From an uncultured Bacteroides sp. (GTDB lineage Bacteria > Bacteroidota > Bacteroidia > Bacteroidales > Bacteroidaceae): a stretch of DNA of 64,000 nucleotides. Below the pieces are notes generated by a model, which was not told the DNA's origin, made no database searches, and worked only from the letters and a program-made list of their open reading frames with translations. The DNA is taken from NCBI RefSeq assembly GCF_963676325.1, contig NZ_OY781099.1:3162001-3226000 (forward strand). The letters run 5' to 3'. The position numbers and the translations under genes were made by a program. This document shows positions 36,193 through 45,232 of the stretch, piece by piece (position 1 is the first letter of the stretch; every line of letters begins with the position of its first letter).

Positions 36193-36843
36193 CTAATTAA
36201 AATTGTGTTTGGTTAGTAACTGAATAGAGAAGAGGTTAACTTTTCCATGTTTATTATCTTTGCAGATTCCATCGCTACCTCTACCGGAGATTAAAATTTC
36301 CACGTTTTGTTTCCGTAAAACAATTCCGGCATTTTCCCATAATTGGAATACTCCAAGCGCACGCTGATAAGAGGTTTGATATGCTAGGGTAGGATTTACT
36401 AACACATTGTTATCATATCCTGATTCCATATACCCTTCAAGGATTAGCAAAAAAGAGGAGTTCCACTTCTCGTCGTAATATTTATTAAGATAAGATTCAA
36501 TAGCATGACCTGCTATTATTAATTCTTTCAGATAAATATCTTTCAAATCTGCTGTATTAGATACAAATATTTTTTTTCCTTTCAACGATTTAATTACAAA
36601 TTTGTCACAGGAGGATAAGTATAAAAACACGGTATCTGACTTAAAAGATTCTATTTTTTTTGTTCGCCCCTTTATATACACATATTCTTTTTCAATATCT
36701 TTTAGCCTTGTATTTTGTTCTATCATTGCTTTCGTTTTCTCTGTATAAACCTTAAAACTTAAGCCAAACAATACAAGCATGATAACAAACATTATTGTTA
36801 ACAGGCCTACAAAACCAGGCCAAAAAAGATCTTTGTTTTTCAT
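36193..36843 (-). CDS. MotB/ZorB-like membrane protein with OmpA-like domain
   Basis: This 216-residue protein has a short cytoplasmic N-terminus, one membrane span (about 8-30), a linker (34-95) and a periplasmic OmpA-like domain (about 100-216) with LILEGYMESG, the TSYQRALGVFQLWENAGI helix (S/Y..RA motif, Arg161-Ala162) and ILISGRGSDG. This is the plan of stator B subunits such as MotB and ZorB. The span begins FWPGFVGLLTIMF; in MotB-type proteins the fourth position of YxDxMT-like sequence is the ion-carrying Asp, here Gly13 (codon GGC at 36807-36805). Peptidoglycan-contacting residues are also only partly kept. It is last in the cassette, 11 bp after its ZorA-like partner. Confidence 0.75.
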   Translation of the reverse strand: MKNKDLFWPGFVGLLTIMFVIMLVLFGLSFKVYTEKTKAMIEQNTRLKDIEKEYVYIKGRTKKIESFKSDTVFLYLSSCDKFVIKSLKGKKIFVSNTADLKDIYLKELIIAGHAIESYLNKYYDEKWNSSFLLILEGYMESGYDNNVLVNPTLAYQTSYQRALGVFQLWENAGIVLRKQNVEILISGRGSDGICKDNKHGKVNLFSIQLLTKHNFN

Positions 36844-36854
36844 GTTGTCATACT

Positions 36855-38213
36855 TTATTCTTCAACATCACTACCAAACATATTACCTGAATCTGATTTA
36901 ATAGAATTCACATTATCACGGATTGCTGAAATAAGACTAATAATATCGTCTTCTTTCTGTGCATATGAGAACAAAGTTTCATTAAGCCGTTTTATCTCTT
37001 CAGAAATCACCTCCAGATTAGTCAATTTTTGGAATGGGCTTTCCTGATTGGTAAATTCAAATGCATTCTTTATCGCAGTCTCAAAATTATTAACCAAAGA
37101 ACGAATATTCTTTAAATTAGCTTTCAGATATTCTTCCACAACCTCATTACTTTGATTTGTATAATTCTCAACCAATGATTGCTTTTGTTCCAGATCATCT
37201 AAATGTTTTTGAACAAGATTCAACTGTCTGCTACCTAATAGCTGACTTTCGTTAATTGACTCACCCAGTGTATTTATGCTGTTCTCAAAAGTAGATACCC
37301 TATCCAACAGTTTATGCATATTGACTATAAACTGAGAATTATTTGCCATTACATTATTCAGATCCTTTTGTTTTTGTACAAAATCATTCATTGACGGCAA
37401 TATTTTTTCAGTTCTTTCAAATGCAGCCAGATTTATTTTTATGAGATCCTGGTATTTACTGCTATGCAACTCATTTAAAATCTCCTTCTGAGTACCTATT
37501 CCATCAGCTATAGTCTGCATATTCTGAGCCAGATTAATAACAATTTTGTTTATGTTACCAATATTATCTGAGAAAACAGTATTGAAATTATCGAGTGTAC
37601 CTTTTAATCTCCCCAAGGCATCAACAATATTATTCCCCATCCCGGGAAGTAGTTTTGTCTGAACAAATGTATAGTATTTATTTTTATTATGATCCCTGCA
37701 CTTAATAGCGTGAGAAAACTTGTAATAAGCAATAGTCGATAAAAGGAGTCCTACAAAACTGGTAATCATGGCTATTACCACTCCCCATAAAAATAAATTA
37801 ATGCCTTCTTCACTATAGATTCCCAGAATATTCAAAGAAAACAGTCCTACACCTACTCCTATAAAAGTACCCATCAACCCAACATACAGAGGTATCTGAA
37901 TTCCTGATGCTACCTCTGACTCTTTTGAAGCAGAAACCCTTTCCGAAAGATTCTGAATAACATAAAAATCAATTGTACCTTGATTTTCTCTCAAATAAGA
38001 ATTTGTTGAATTAATAATAGATAAAAATTCTTTTAATATTTTCTTTGTATTTATGCTGATGACCTGCGTCCCACTTTCTTTAAATAACCCCAAAGTACTC
38101 ACCGAAGGATACAAGTTTTTAAGGGCTCTTATGCCAAGAGTCGTCTTCAGAAAGAAAACTATCTGAATCCAGACAACAATTACAACAATAATAATTATTA
38201 AACTTATATCCAT
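36855..38213 (-). CDS. MotA/TolQ/ExbB-fold stator protein with long cytoplasmic tail (ZorA-like)
   Basis: This 452-residue inner-membrane protein has three spans: 4-22, 105-130 and 138-163. The core GLMGTFIGVGVGLFSL followed by a second helix with GVVIAMITSFVGLLLSTIAYY is the MotA/TolQ/ExbB proton-channel pattern. Residues 170-452 are a hydrophilic, Asn/Gln-rich helical tail likely to form a long coiled coil in the cytoplasm, as in ZorA of Zorya defence systems. With the MotB-like protein encoded 11 bp downstream it should form a 5:2 stator-type complex. The gene lies 17 bp after the Hsp70-like gene. Function of the complex is unknown. Confidence 0.78.
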   Translation of the reverse strand: MDISLIIIIVVIVVWIQIVFFLKTTLGIRALKNLYPSVSTLGLFKESGTQVISINTKKILKEFLSIINSTNSYLRENQGTIDFYVIQNLSERVSASKESEVASGIQIPLYVGLMGTFIGVGVGLFSLNILGIYSEEGINLFLWGVVIAMITSFVGLLLSTIAYYKFSHAIKCRDHNKNKYYTFVQTKLLPGMGNNIVDALGRLKGTLDNFNTVFSDNIGNINKIVINLAQNMQTIADGIGTQKEILNELHSSKYQDLIKINLAAFERTEKILPSMNDFVQKQKDLNNVMANNSQFIVNMHKLLDRVSTFENSINTLGESINESQLLGSRQLNLVQKHLDDLEQKQSLVENYTNQSNEVVEEYLKANLKNIRSLVNNFETAIKNAFEFTNQESPFQKLTNLEVISEEIKRLNETLFSYAQKEDDIISLISAIRDNVNSIKSDSGNMFGSDVEE

Positions 38214-38230
38214 AGATTTATTCTAGTGAT

Positions 38231-41200
38231 TTATTTAAAGATTACTTTCCCTTTTGTCTGAACTTCCCACTTATTTTCATTCAGATGCAACCGAGCCGGT
38301 TCTATTTCTTTCACAACGGTACAATCAGATGTTGGATACTCTTCAAAGTCAAGAAATGGTTTAATCCAGTTTTCCACATTCGGAATCATTTTAGAAGAAG
38401 TACTATCACTTGATATAAGAGATAGTGAGGCTACAGTTGGTTTTTCTGTCTCCACCATGATTCTATAAATTGAATCCAGACGCTGTTCTTTCGATAGATT
38501 CTTATGAAAGAAAAATCCATTCCCATCCATATTTTTTGCATAATACACCTCCTTATTGATAAACATATCCAGATCATCTTTGGTAAAGCTGGTCATAAAA
38601 TCAATAAGACCTACTATTGGATAGAAAAACAATGTCTCGGAAAGCTCAGCTTCATCTGCCTGGCCTTTTGTATATTTTGAGAAGCCGTTATTATAATAGC
38701 CTTCCACCTTACTTATCAGTATACCTTCAAAAGCTTTCAGATTTATATTTTCATTAAACTCTCTTCCCAGATGCAAATCCACAAACATCTTACAATACAA
38801 CTGGATAAAAGATTTCACATTTTCAACAATACTGTTCTTCAGTTCATCTCGTTTCTCACCACGTATTTCCTTGTAAATATGGAAATTATACTTATCTTCA
38901 TAATTGATTTCGCATCCCAGAAACAGTGAGTTAGCGAGCTTCACCGGATTATCTTTATATAATCCGCCATAACAGGTTGACTCCTTCCGGTCTGTCTCAG
39001 GTAGAACAATCTGTATTTTACGTCCCTGCTCACCAAATATTGTCTGGAATATATAACTGCAATATTCACCTATAATCTTCTGGTTCCGACTTAACAGATC
39101 AATGTACCTACTTCCATTTCCGCTAAATATAATGCAAGACGGATAATCTTCACCGGCATCTTTTATAAACTGCGCAGCATGATACATCAAAGCAGATAGA
39201 TGAAAAAGAAAGATCTTCTTATAAACGCCATTAGATAACTGATCACTAATTCTTGAAGCACTCTCGTTAGCAAACCAGAAATTGATAATTTCAGCCGAAC
39301 TATACTTATCATTCGTTAGGTATTGTTTATTCAGCCCATTAAGATTGGTCGATTTAAAATTATCGGTAATCCTCTTCTGGATACTTTTATATATTCCATT
39401 CTCCTTCACATTTGAGAAACTGTTATATCCGTTTCGCCACAAATCATTGCAGGCAAAATTCACAGAAGTTCCTCTGACCGGTATCTCATTCTTAAATATC
39501 ATAAAATCAGTAGACCCACCACCAATATCGACAGTCAGTACGCAATTATTATTTTCCAGTATACCAGCATTTTTATAATAGTAATACGGTGCCTCAGATT
39601 CCGTTACATTAAAGAGTCCAGCCTTTTCGCCAAAAAGAACCATATAGTTGCTCTTCCACATCTGCTTATAGTTCTCCTTAGCCGTCTGAGAAAAACTTAA
39701 CGGGTTAAACCAGGTCATCTTTGTCAGCTCAGGATTACCTCCGTTCAGTATAATCTTATACTTCACCATTCTAAGAATTTCGTTGATAAAGATTGATACT
39801 CTTTCCTTATCTTTATCCTCTTCGCTCCATTTTATGTTAGACACAATCATTTGATCTTTCCGTATCTCCCTTTTTTCGTATGTAAAAGAGATATTACTGT
39901 TATCAAGCAGTTTCAGTTCACCACTCTCATTGTCTCTCTCACACAATGCTGTACGAATAGGGAAACTGTACTTTTCGTTACCCTTACTCATTATAACGGA
40001 AGGAATAAACTCGGAAGCCTGAACATCGAGTGTTGATTCATCGAATCCAAAGAACTCCTCATATAAGGAAGTTATCTTTTTATCATTTCCCTCATTATCG
40101 GCCGGACAATGCAACATCACTACCTGACGGTCGTCAGGAGTAATCTCAAAAGGTTTTGGCTTAATTCCATTATCCCCCGTAAATGCTATGAATGTGTTTG
40201 TTGTACCAAAATCAACAGCTACATGAAACTCTCTAGGACCTATTTTCTTCTTATTCCACTTTGGAATAACCAGACTTTCTGCTTTATGTGTAAAATCAAC
40301 GGGGAATGATAAACGGATTAAGGAAAATGTTGTATTGTTTATCTGGTAATATACTGAGCCTAAATCACTGTTTTCATTAATCGACCTTCTTTCGTATCGC
40401 GTGCAATAGATATTCATGGATTCATTTTTTTCAACTTCCTGAATGGGTTGATAGAATTCATTCACCTTTCTGAAAAAAGTAAGATTATATAAGGAAACCG
40501 CCATTTTTTTGTTCGCATCTGCTACAGAAAGCATTATCTTGTAGTAATCATTATCAGAGGTAGGCTTATCATTAGCATCTACCACTTGAAGGAATGGGAA
40601 AATACCTAGATTCACATTAGCCACATACTCTTCCAAAGCAATAATCGTATATTTCTCCTCTGTATCTCCAGTACTTATCTGTTTTCTGTATATCTGAGAT
40701 TTTTGCTTATTCTCGCCAGGTAAAGTCAGCATCACCTTCACCTCTTTTGCCGATTCCTGGAATTCCACTTTTATATCCTGATAATCCACACTATTAAGAG
40801 CCTCAACTCTTAACGGCAATAGATAATCATAATTCCGTTCTTCTTTATCATTCACGTAAGTCCCGGATACAAAACAATCTGTATCTATTTTAAAACGGAC
40901 TTTTATCAGATGATTCGTAAAGAAATTCATTGAATTTATTCCAGTGCTTTTACAAATTTCAACTCCATTGATATGTACATTACTGTTATCTTCACTTAAC
41001 ACAGGCTTTGTTTGAGCCATATCAATATTACTGAGATTTATTCGCTGAGCCCAGTATTTTATGTAATTTCTAAAATTAGCAATATGATCGGAAGTACACT
41101 TTTCCACAATGTTCAGCACATACTTCTGAAACAATACATCTCTATCTTCAAATAAACGAATGCCTGTAAAATACTTTTTTTTTGTATTCGGATTTATCAG

Positions 41201-41764
41201 ATCAAAATTTTCCTGATACCCGGGATTCATAAAAGTCCGGTCCTCATATTTATCCAGATTGGGAGTTGTGAATAAGAATGTAAAAGGTGAAGAACCTGCT
41301 AATATCTGGTTCTTATATTTTATAAGGATAAACTCTTCTACCTCACCAAATGAATTATCACTCAAGTAGTTTTCCAAAGAACTGGCTAAATTATTTGAAT
41401 CAACTTTCCTCAATTCCTGCAAACCTTTCTGTTTATTCCACACTCTTACTCTTACCTGCTCTTTTTTGTCTTCGTGGTACTTCAGGTTAAACAAAAGTTC
41501 AAATGCATCTAGGCAGTCAGACACTATAAATTTATAGCATTCTCCGCAATTATTCGTTTTATTCAGCAGGTCATACGTAAGCATGGAAAACGCATCGTTT
41601 ACCACATAAAGTCGGGCCAATGGAGAAGGAACAGCATTCAGCGCCTTGCCGTTTTTCGTACTCTTATCCTTCACCTTACCGGCAATCATCCCCTGATTAA
41701 TCGGTCCACATGAGCTCCATTCGTTCTTAGAAGCACCGGTTTCACATATATTCAGTTCTTTCAT
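38231..41764 (-). CDS. Giant Hsp70/actin-fold ATPase with a 510-residue N-terminal extension
   Basis: This 1177-residue protein has no signal peptide or membrane span. Residues 512-900 carry the actin/Hsp70 ATPase motifs: phosphate-1 VDFGTTNT (517-524), phosphate-2 DIGGGSTD (746-753) and the adenosine motif FSGNGSRY (880-887). Residues 1-510 match no family I recognise; they look like mixed alpha/beta with several beta-rich parts and an initial Cys-containing segment. The last 270 residues are helical. It is far larger than DnaK (about 640) and lacks a recognisable substrate-binding domain. It is the fourth gene of the cassette, 8 bp after the tubulin-like gene. Confidence 0.75.
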   Translation of the reverse strand: MKELNICETGASKNEWSSCGPINQGMIAGKVKDKSTKNGKALNAVPSPLARLYVVNDAFSMLTYDLLNKTNNCGECYKFIVSDCLDAFELLFNLKYHEDKKEQVRVRVWNKQKGLQELRKVDSNNLASSLENYLSDNSFGEVEEFILIKYKNQILAGSSPFTFLFTTPNLDKYEDRTFMNPGYQENFDLINPNTKKKYFTGIRLFEDRDVLFQKYVLNIVEKCTSDHIANFRNYIKYWAQRINLSNIDMAQTKPVLSEDNSNVHINGVEICKSTGINSMNFFTNHLIKVRFKIDTDCFVSGTYVNDKEERNYDYLLPLRVEALNSVDYQDIKVEFQESAKEVKVMLTLPGENKQKSQIYRKQISTGDTEEKYTIIALEEYVANVNLGIFPFLQVVDANDKPTSDNDYYKIMLSVADANKKMAVSLYNLTFFRKVNEFYQPIQEVEKNESMNIYCTRYERRSINENSDLGSVYYQINNTTFSLIRLSFPVDFTHKAESLVIPKWNKKKIGPREFHVAVDFGTTNTFIAFTGDNGIKPKPFEITPDDRQVVMLHCPADNEGNDKKITSLYEEFFGFDESTLDVQASEFIPSVIMSKGNEKYSFPIRTALCERDNESGELKLLDNSNISFTYEKREIRKDQMIVSNIKWSEEDKDKERVSIFINEILRMVKYKIILNGGNPELTKMTWFNPLSFSQTAKENYKQMWKSNYMVLFGEKAGLFNVTESEAPYYYYKNAGILENNNCVLTVDIGGGSTDFMIFKNEIPVRGTSVNFACNDLWRNGYNSFSNVKENGIYKSIQKRITDNFKSTNLNGLNKQYLTNDKYSSAEIINFWFANESASRISDQLSNGVYKKIFLFHLSALMYHAAQFIKDAGEDYPSCIIFSGNGSRYIDLLSRNQKIIGEYCSYIFQTIFGEQGRKIQIVLPETDRKESTCYGGLYKDNPVKLANSLFLGCEINYEDKYNFHIYKEIRGEKRDELKNSIVENVKSFIQLYCKMFVDLHLGREFNENINLKAFEGILISKVEGYYNNGFSKYTKGQADEAELSETLFFYPIVGLIDFMTSFTKDDLDMFINKEVYYAKNMDGNGFFFHKNLSKEQRLDSIYRIMVETEKPTVASLSLISSDSTSSKMIPNVENWIKPFLDFEEYPTSDCTVVKEIEPARLHLNENKWEVQTKGKVIFK

Positions 41765-41772
41765 ACAGCCTT

Positions 41773-43233
41773 CTACTTTATAAACTTATTCATGTTATCT
41801 ATCGCTTCATACATCATCTGAGTATATTTTTCATACTCATTATCCATATTGCGGCTCTTGTATTTCTTTTCAAGAAGAATCATCTCATGCAAATAGTATG
41901 ATAACCCATACGGAATTTTTGCCCATAAACAGCTCTTTGTGTTTGAGAATCCATGTCCCTGAAGTGGGAAATCGCTCAGTGTATTATTCTCACTTAAACG
42001 GAACGGAGCAAAAGCTCTGTCATTGTCACTCAATTCTTTCAACCACTTATAGAAATCCTTGTTAAATTCATCAAGCAACTGAAAGAAACCACTGTTATAA
42101 AAGGTATCATTAAACCCTGAAGTCTTTCTTAATGGAAAATCCTTCTCCTTTTTCAGTAATTCATTAACGATGGTAAAGGTGTAATAATTCAGTAATGAGT
42201 AGACTATTTCCTGATGAGCCAAGCCAATATTATCCCAGTTAAGCACTTCTGCATTCTTATCAATACAGATACTATAATATTCAGTCTTCCTGTTAGCAGG
42301 AGCTTTACTTTGCTCAGCTGGTGTATTTTTAATAAAATGAAGTACAGAAGTAGCTGCTATAAATTCAATAAAATGAGTTCCATTCTGCTGCAATTCTTCA
42401 TCATTTGCATATGGCTTTTGCTGCTTATCATCAGCAATATAATACAATCCGTCAACCTTCAGTTCCTTATCATAGTAACTTAAAGCAGCCTTTGTTTTAG
42501 TAATAAAGCAGTTTGAGTTTATATCATTATTCGGATCTTCTTTTTTAGGCGGAGTGAGGTCAAAATAAGGCATCACAGCTATAGCTCCTATACTTGTATT
42601 CTGCAGATATGTATTTCCACACGAACGTATTTTCTTTACCAGCAAGGGGAAACCGCTAGCGCCTGTCCCACCGAATACTGATGCCACTATAAAGACTTTA
42701 TCACCCTGCCCAAATTTCGATGTAAAATCCTGAAACCAGTTCTGATCTTCAAAGTTGTTGAGCACCACACATCCCACATTCGGACTTCCTTTAAAACCGA
42801 CAGCAAGAGATCTGTTAATATTAGATTCTGAATAAAGCAAATTAATTAAATCCTGACTCACAGAATCAGTTGGTAGCTTGCTCTTCTTTATAAACTCACC
42901 AAAGCTACAGTCCAAACGAAGATCGTAGTCAAAGTTAGGATTACCATCATCATTCAAATCCAGATTATCCAAAGATACAAGTCGGGTACGAAAAAAGTTA
43001 TCTCCAGAAATAGAGCTTCTTGTAAGCTGACTTCTTATCTGGCAATATTTATCTAGTGTCCTCTTACAATTTGTAAACTCATCCAGAGATTTATGCGGGT
43101 CAATCAATACTGGGATAATATCCTCGTCTTCACCTTTCTCATTACAGGCCTTATAACCTGATGCCAAAAGCATTGTCAGAGATTTCATCACCCTGAGCCC
43201 GGTCCCACCAATACAAAACAGGAATGTACTCAT
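41773..43233 (-). CDS. Tubulin/FtsZ-like GTPase family protein
   Basis: This 486-residue cytoplasmic protein resembles the bacterial tubulin-like family rather than FtsZ itself. It starts with the nucleotide-fold strand FLFCIGGTGLRVMKSL (glycine-rich loop at 9-12), and at 185-195 has SVFGGTGASGFP, the tubulin signature GGGTG(S/A)G with one change. ALSYYDKEL and the region near residue 245-265 fit the helix after the signature. Such proteins can polymerise with GTP. It lies 2 bp after the 3-TM gene and 8 bp before the Hsp70-like gene, so tight coupling in expression is likely. Confidence 0.72.
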   Translation of the reverse strand: MSTFLFCIGGTGLRVMKSLTMLLASGYKACNEKGEDEDIIPVLIDPHKSLDEFTNCKRTLDKYCQIRSQLTRSSISGDNFFRTRLVSLDNLDLNDDGNPNFDYDLRLDCSFGEFIKKSKLPTDSVSQDLINLLYSESNINRSLAVGFKGSPNVGCVVLNNFEDQNWFQDFTSKFGQGDKVFIVASVFGGTGASGFPLLVKKIRSCGNTYLQNTSIGAIAVMPYFDLTPPKKEDPNNDINSNCFITKTKAALSYYDKELKVDGLYYIADDKQQKPYANDEELQQNGTHFIEFIAATSVLHFIKNTPAEQSKAPANRKTEYYSICIDKNAEVLNWDNIGLAHQEIVYSLLNYYTFTIVNELLKKEKDFPLRKTSGFNDTFYNSGFFQLLDEFNKDFYKWLKELSDNDRAFAPFRLSENNTLSDFPLQGHGFSNTKSCLWAKIPYGLSYYLHEMILLEKKYKSRNMDNEYEKYTQMMYEAIDNMNKFIK

Positions 43234-43235
43234 AA

Positions 43236-43673
43236 TCAGAATAGTTTAAAAGGAGTCGTTTTTGCATTTGTAAAGCCATTGAGAAAGATAGAAAAAAGAA
43301 AATATGCAATCATGCTATAAACACAATTAATAAGCACAATTCCAATCAGATATCGTGTAAACGGAATATTGATATCAATTTGTAACTTGATAATAAAAAA
43401 AGTAACTATACCAGTTAAGACAGTGCAGCATATTCCTGCCATCGTCCAATATTTACTTTTATAAAATAACCCCGGTAAATTATTGAGCCAAAGGTAATAA
43501 AGCACCCATGTCACAGCAACGAGTAAAAACATCGTGGCACCAATAGTCAGATACTGATTTTCAAACAGCACTTGTACTTTTTTTGCAGCTTCCATCTCTA
43601 CTTCATCAGGAGAAAAACTATTGATAAAGTCAGACCATTTCCCTATTAATAATTCCAGCATAAAATCGTACAT
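43236..43673 (-). CDS. Small membrane protein with three predicted spans
   Basis: This is a 145-residue protein of unknown family. After an amphipathic N-terminal 40 residues come three hydrophobic segments at about 42-63, 76-97 and 108-132. I see no catalytic motif. It sits between the vWA lipoprotein gene (17 bp upstream) and the tubulin-like gene (2 bp downstream), so it may link the envelope lipoprotein with the cytoplasmic NTPases. Confidence 0.7.
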   Translation of the reverse strand: MYDFMLELLIGKWSDFINSFSPDEVEMEAAKKVQVLFENQYLTIGATMFLLVAVTWVLYYLWLNNLPGLFYKSKYWTMAGICCTVLTGIVTFFIIKLQIDINIPFTRYLIGIVLINCVYSMIAYFLFSIFLNGFTNAKTTPFKLF

Positions 43674-43690
43674 AATCTATATTTTTAGAG

Positions 43691-44959
43691 TTATCTTTTT
43701 CCTTCAGAAATTAAAACGACAAAAGGATCTTTATAATAAGATTTACTTTGTTTATCTGTATTATAAGCACCCTTCAGCCCTGCCAGTAATTGTTCAAAAC
43801 TGACCGTTTTATCATATTCCGTTTCGTATTTTGCACCGCAAACAGAAGAAATCCAACCAGCATCCTTCCTGTTTACAGTAACAGATACCTGAGTTGATCC
43901 GTCTAAAATATCAGAAACCTTAATCTTAATAAAGTGAGTAGCATGCACTTTAGCTGCAGCTTCCCTACTCCCATTGCCAAAATCAAAAGCAGCACTATCA
44001 GTAACTTCTTCAATCACGGCTCTTGCGTTGTCGGCTTTCACCTCTAGCTGTTGCATCAGTAACTTACCATCACTTAAAAGATACTGAGGAAGTTTGCTCA
44101 AATCAGCCGCCAAATAAAAGGTAACAGGATCTTTCTTATTTATATCACCTATTGTGTAATACAAGTTATTTTTCGATTCGTATGTAATGCCGTTTACAAT
44201 CCCCTTGTTGGCAAGCAACGTGTACATTGGTGTAGCAAACTCTTTCCTGTAAAAAGACAACTCTCCCAGCAGATTTTCTTTGGGAATATTCTGCACAATT
44301 TTCTGCTTTATTTTATTAATCGAAAGATCATTGCCAACGAGGATTATGTAATACGGACTTTTTTCGATAATCTTATTCTTACCTATGATATAAGAAGAGG
44401 TCACTCCAATAATTGAAAAAGCATACGGAGTATGCTGAATAACATTTTTCACATCAGTGCCATACTGAGTAAGTAAAACATCTGCCTGATTTCCTGTGGG
44501 AGAATATTTCATATCCGAGATAAAGATTCCCACATCATTCTTTTCCATAGATTGAACCACCTCTTTCAGCATCTGTGGTATATGAGTAGACCCGGCAAAC
44601 CGGAAATTCCCGGCATTCATATCTCTTCTGAAATCGGCCAATGCCATTTTTGCCACCGGTTCACTGGCATCCCAGAAAAGGTTTACTGAATCTATCTTAT
44701 CTGAGAATTCATTCAGCACAGCCCACACATCCATCTTGAATCCAGTGCTTTTATTGGCCTGAAAGAAACCGCTCATACTTCCGGAGCTTTCAATGAAACA
44801 TTTTATTTTATTTATTTTATAGATTGGATCGGGCACAGGACACTCTTTCAGAGCCCCTTTATCGTCAAATAAACCGTAATTATCAGGGTTGATCTTTTTA
44901 TTATATCCACAGCTTAGTAGAAGGATTATAACCAAACAGTTAAATAAAATCTTTTTCAT
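43691..44959 (-). CDS. Lipoprotein with a von Willebrand A-like domain
   Basis: This 422-residue protein has a lipoprotein signal ending in LLLSC (Cys17), so it should be anchored in the envelope. Residues 50-200 read as a vWA fold: KIKCFIESSGSMSG holds a MIDAS-type motif in which Glu57 replaces the usual Asp (ExSGS), with Thr125 in AGSTHIP and Asp149 in FISDMKYSP as the other two metal ligands. The C-terminal half (210-400) is beta-rich and unassigned. It is the first gene of the cassette, with a -7 box 40 bp upstream. It may sense or bind an envelope or extracellular ligand. Confidence 0.72.
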   Translation of the reverse strand: MKKILFNCLVIILLLSCGYNKKINPDNYGLFDDKGALKECPVPDPIYKINKIKCFIESSGSMSGFFQANKSTGFKMDVWAVLNEFSDKIDSVNLFWDASEPVAKMALADFRRDMNAGNFRFAGSTHIPQMLKEVVQSMEKNDVGIFISDMKYSPTGNQADVLLTQYGTDVKNVIQHTPYAFSIIGVTSSYIIGKNKIIEKSPYYIILVGNDLSINKIKQKIVQNIPKENLLGELSFYRKEFATPMYTLLANKGIVNGITYESKNNLYYTIGDINKKDPVTFYLAADLSKLPQYLLSDGKLLMQQLEVKADNARAVIEEVTDSAAFDFGNGSREAAAKVHATHFIKIKVSDILDGSTQVSVTVNRKDAGWISSVCGAKYETEYDKTVSFEQLLAGLKGAYNTDKQSKSYYKDPFVVLISEGKR

Positions 44960-44998
44960 AGTAATTAGATTATAAATGAACAGGTTCTGCTATTTATT

Positions 44999-45006
44999 CA
45001 AAGATA
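44999..45006 (-). promoter_or_regulatory. -7 promoter box for the six-gene cassette
   Basis: TATCTTTG on the minus strand is an exact TAnnTTTG match, 40 bp before the first ATG at 44959. A TTTG lies 14 bp further upstream, closer than the usual -33 spacing. No second comparable box is seen inside the cassette. The rest of 45007-45180 is AT-rich with no other signal. Confidence 0.55.
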
Positions 45007-45180
45007 ACTGCTTAATAATACAAAAATATAAAAAAAAAGAGATGTCGTTCTTTTTTTTATTGAATTAATCAAAAATAGTTAAATTTATTTATGATTCAGG
45101 AAGGCATAAGTAGATTCGCTCTACTTTCATTTTCACACTAAAGATTATTGTTAACAATTTACATCACCTCCTCTAAATAA

Positions 45181-45209
45181 AAAAGCTGCCAGAATATCCA
45201 ACAGCTTTT
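45181..45209 (-). terminator. Terminator of the polysaccharide operon
   Basis: AAAAGCTG (45181-45188) pairs with CAGCTTTT (45202-45209); on the minus strand a T-run (TTTTTTATTT) follows. It lies 24 bp after the stop of the last gene of the operon and insulates the six-gene cassette. Confidence 0.8.
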
Positions 45210-45232
45210 ACTTCTTATGACAGCAATTAATA

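Noticed and set aside
36193..38213. A standard Zorya anti-phage system
   Set aside because: ZorA-like and ZorB-like genes are present, but there is no ZorC, ZorD helicase, ZorE nuclease or other known Zorya effector within the operon, and the B subunit lacks the key Asp.
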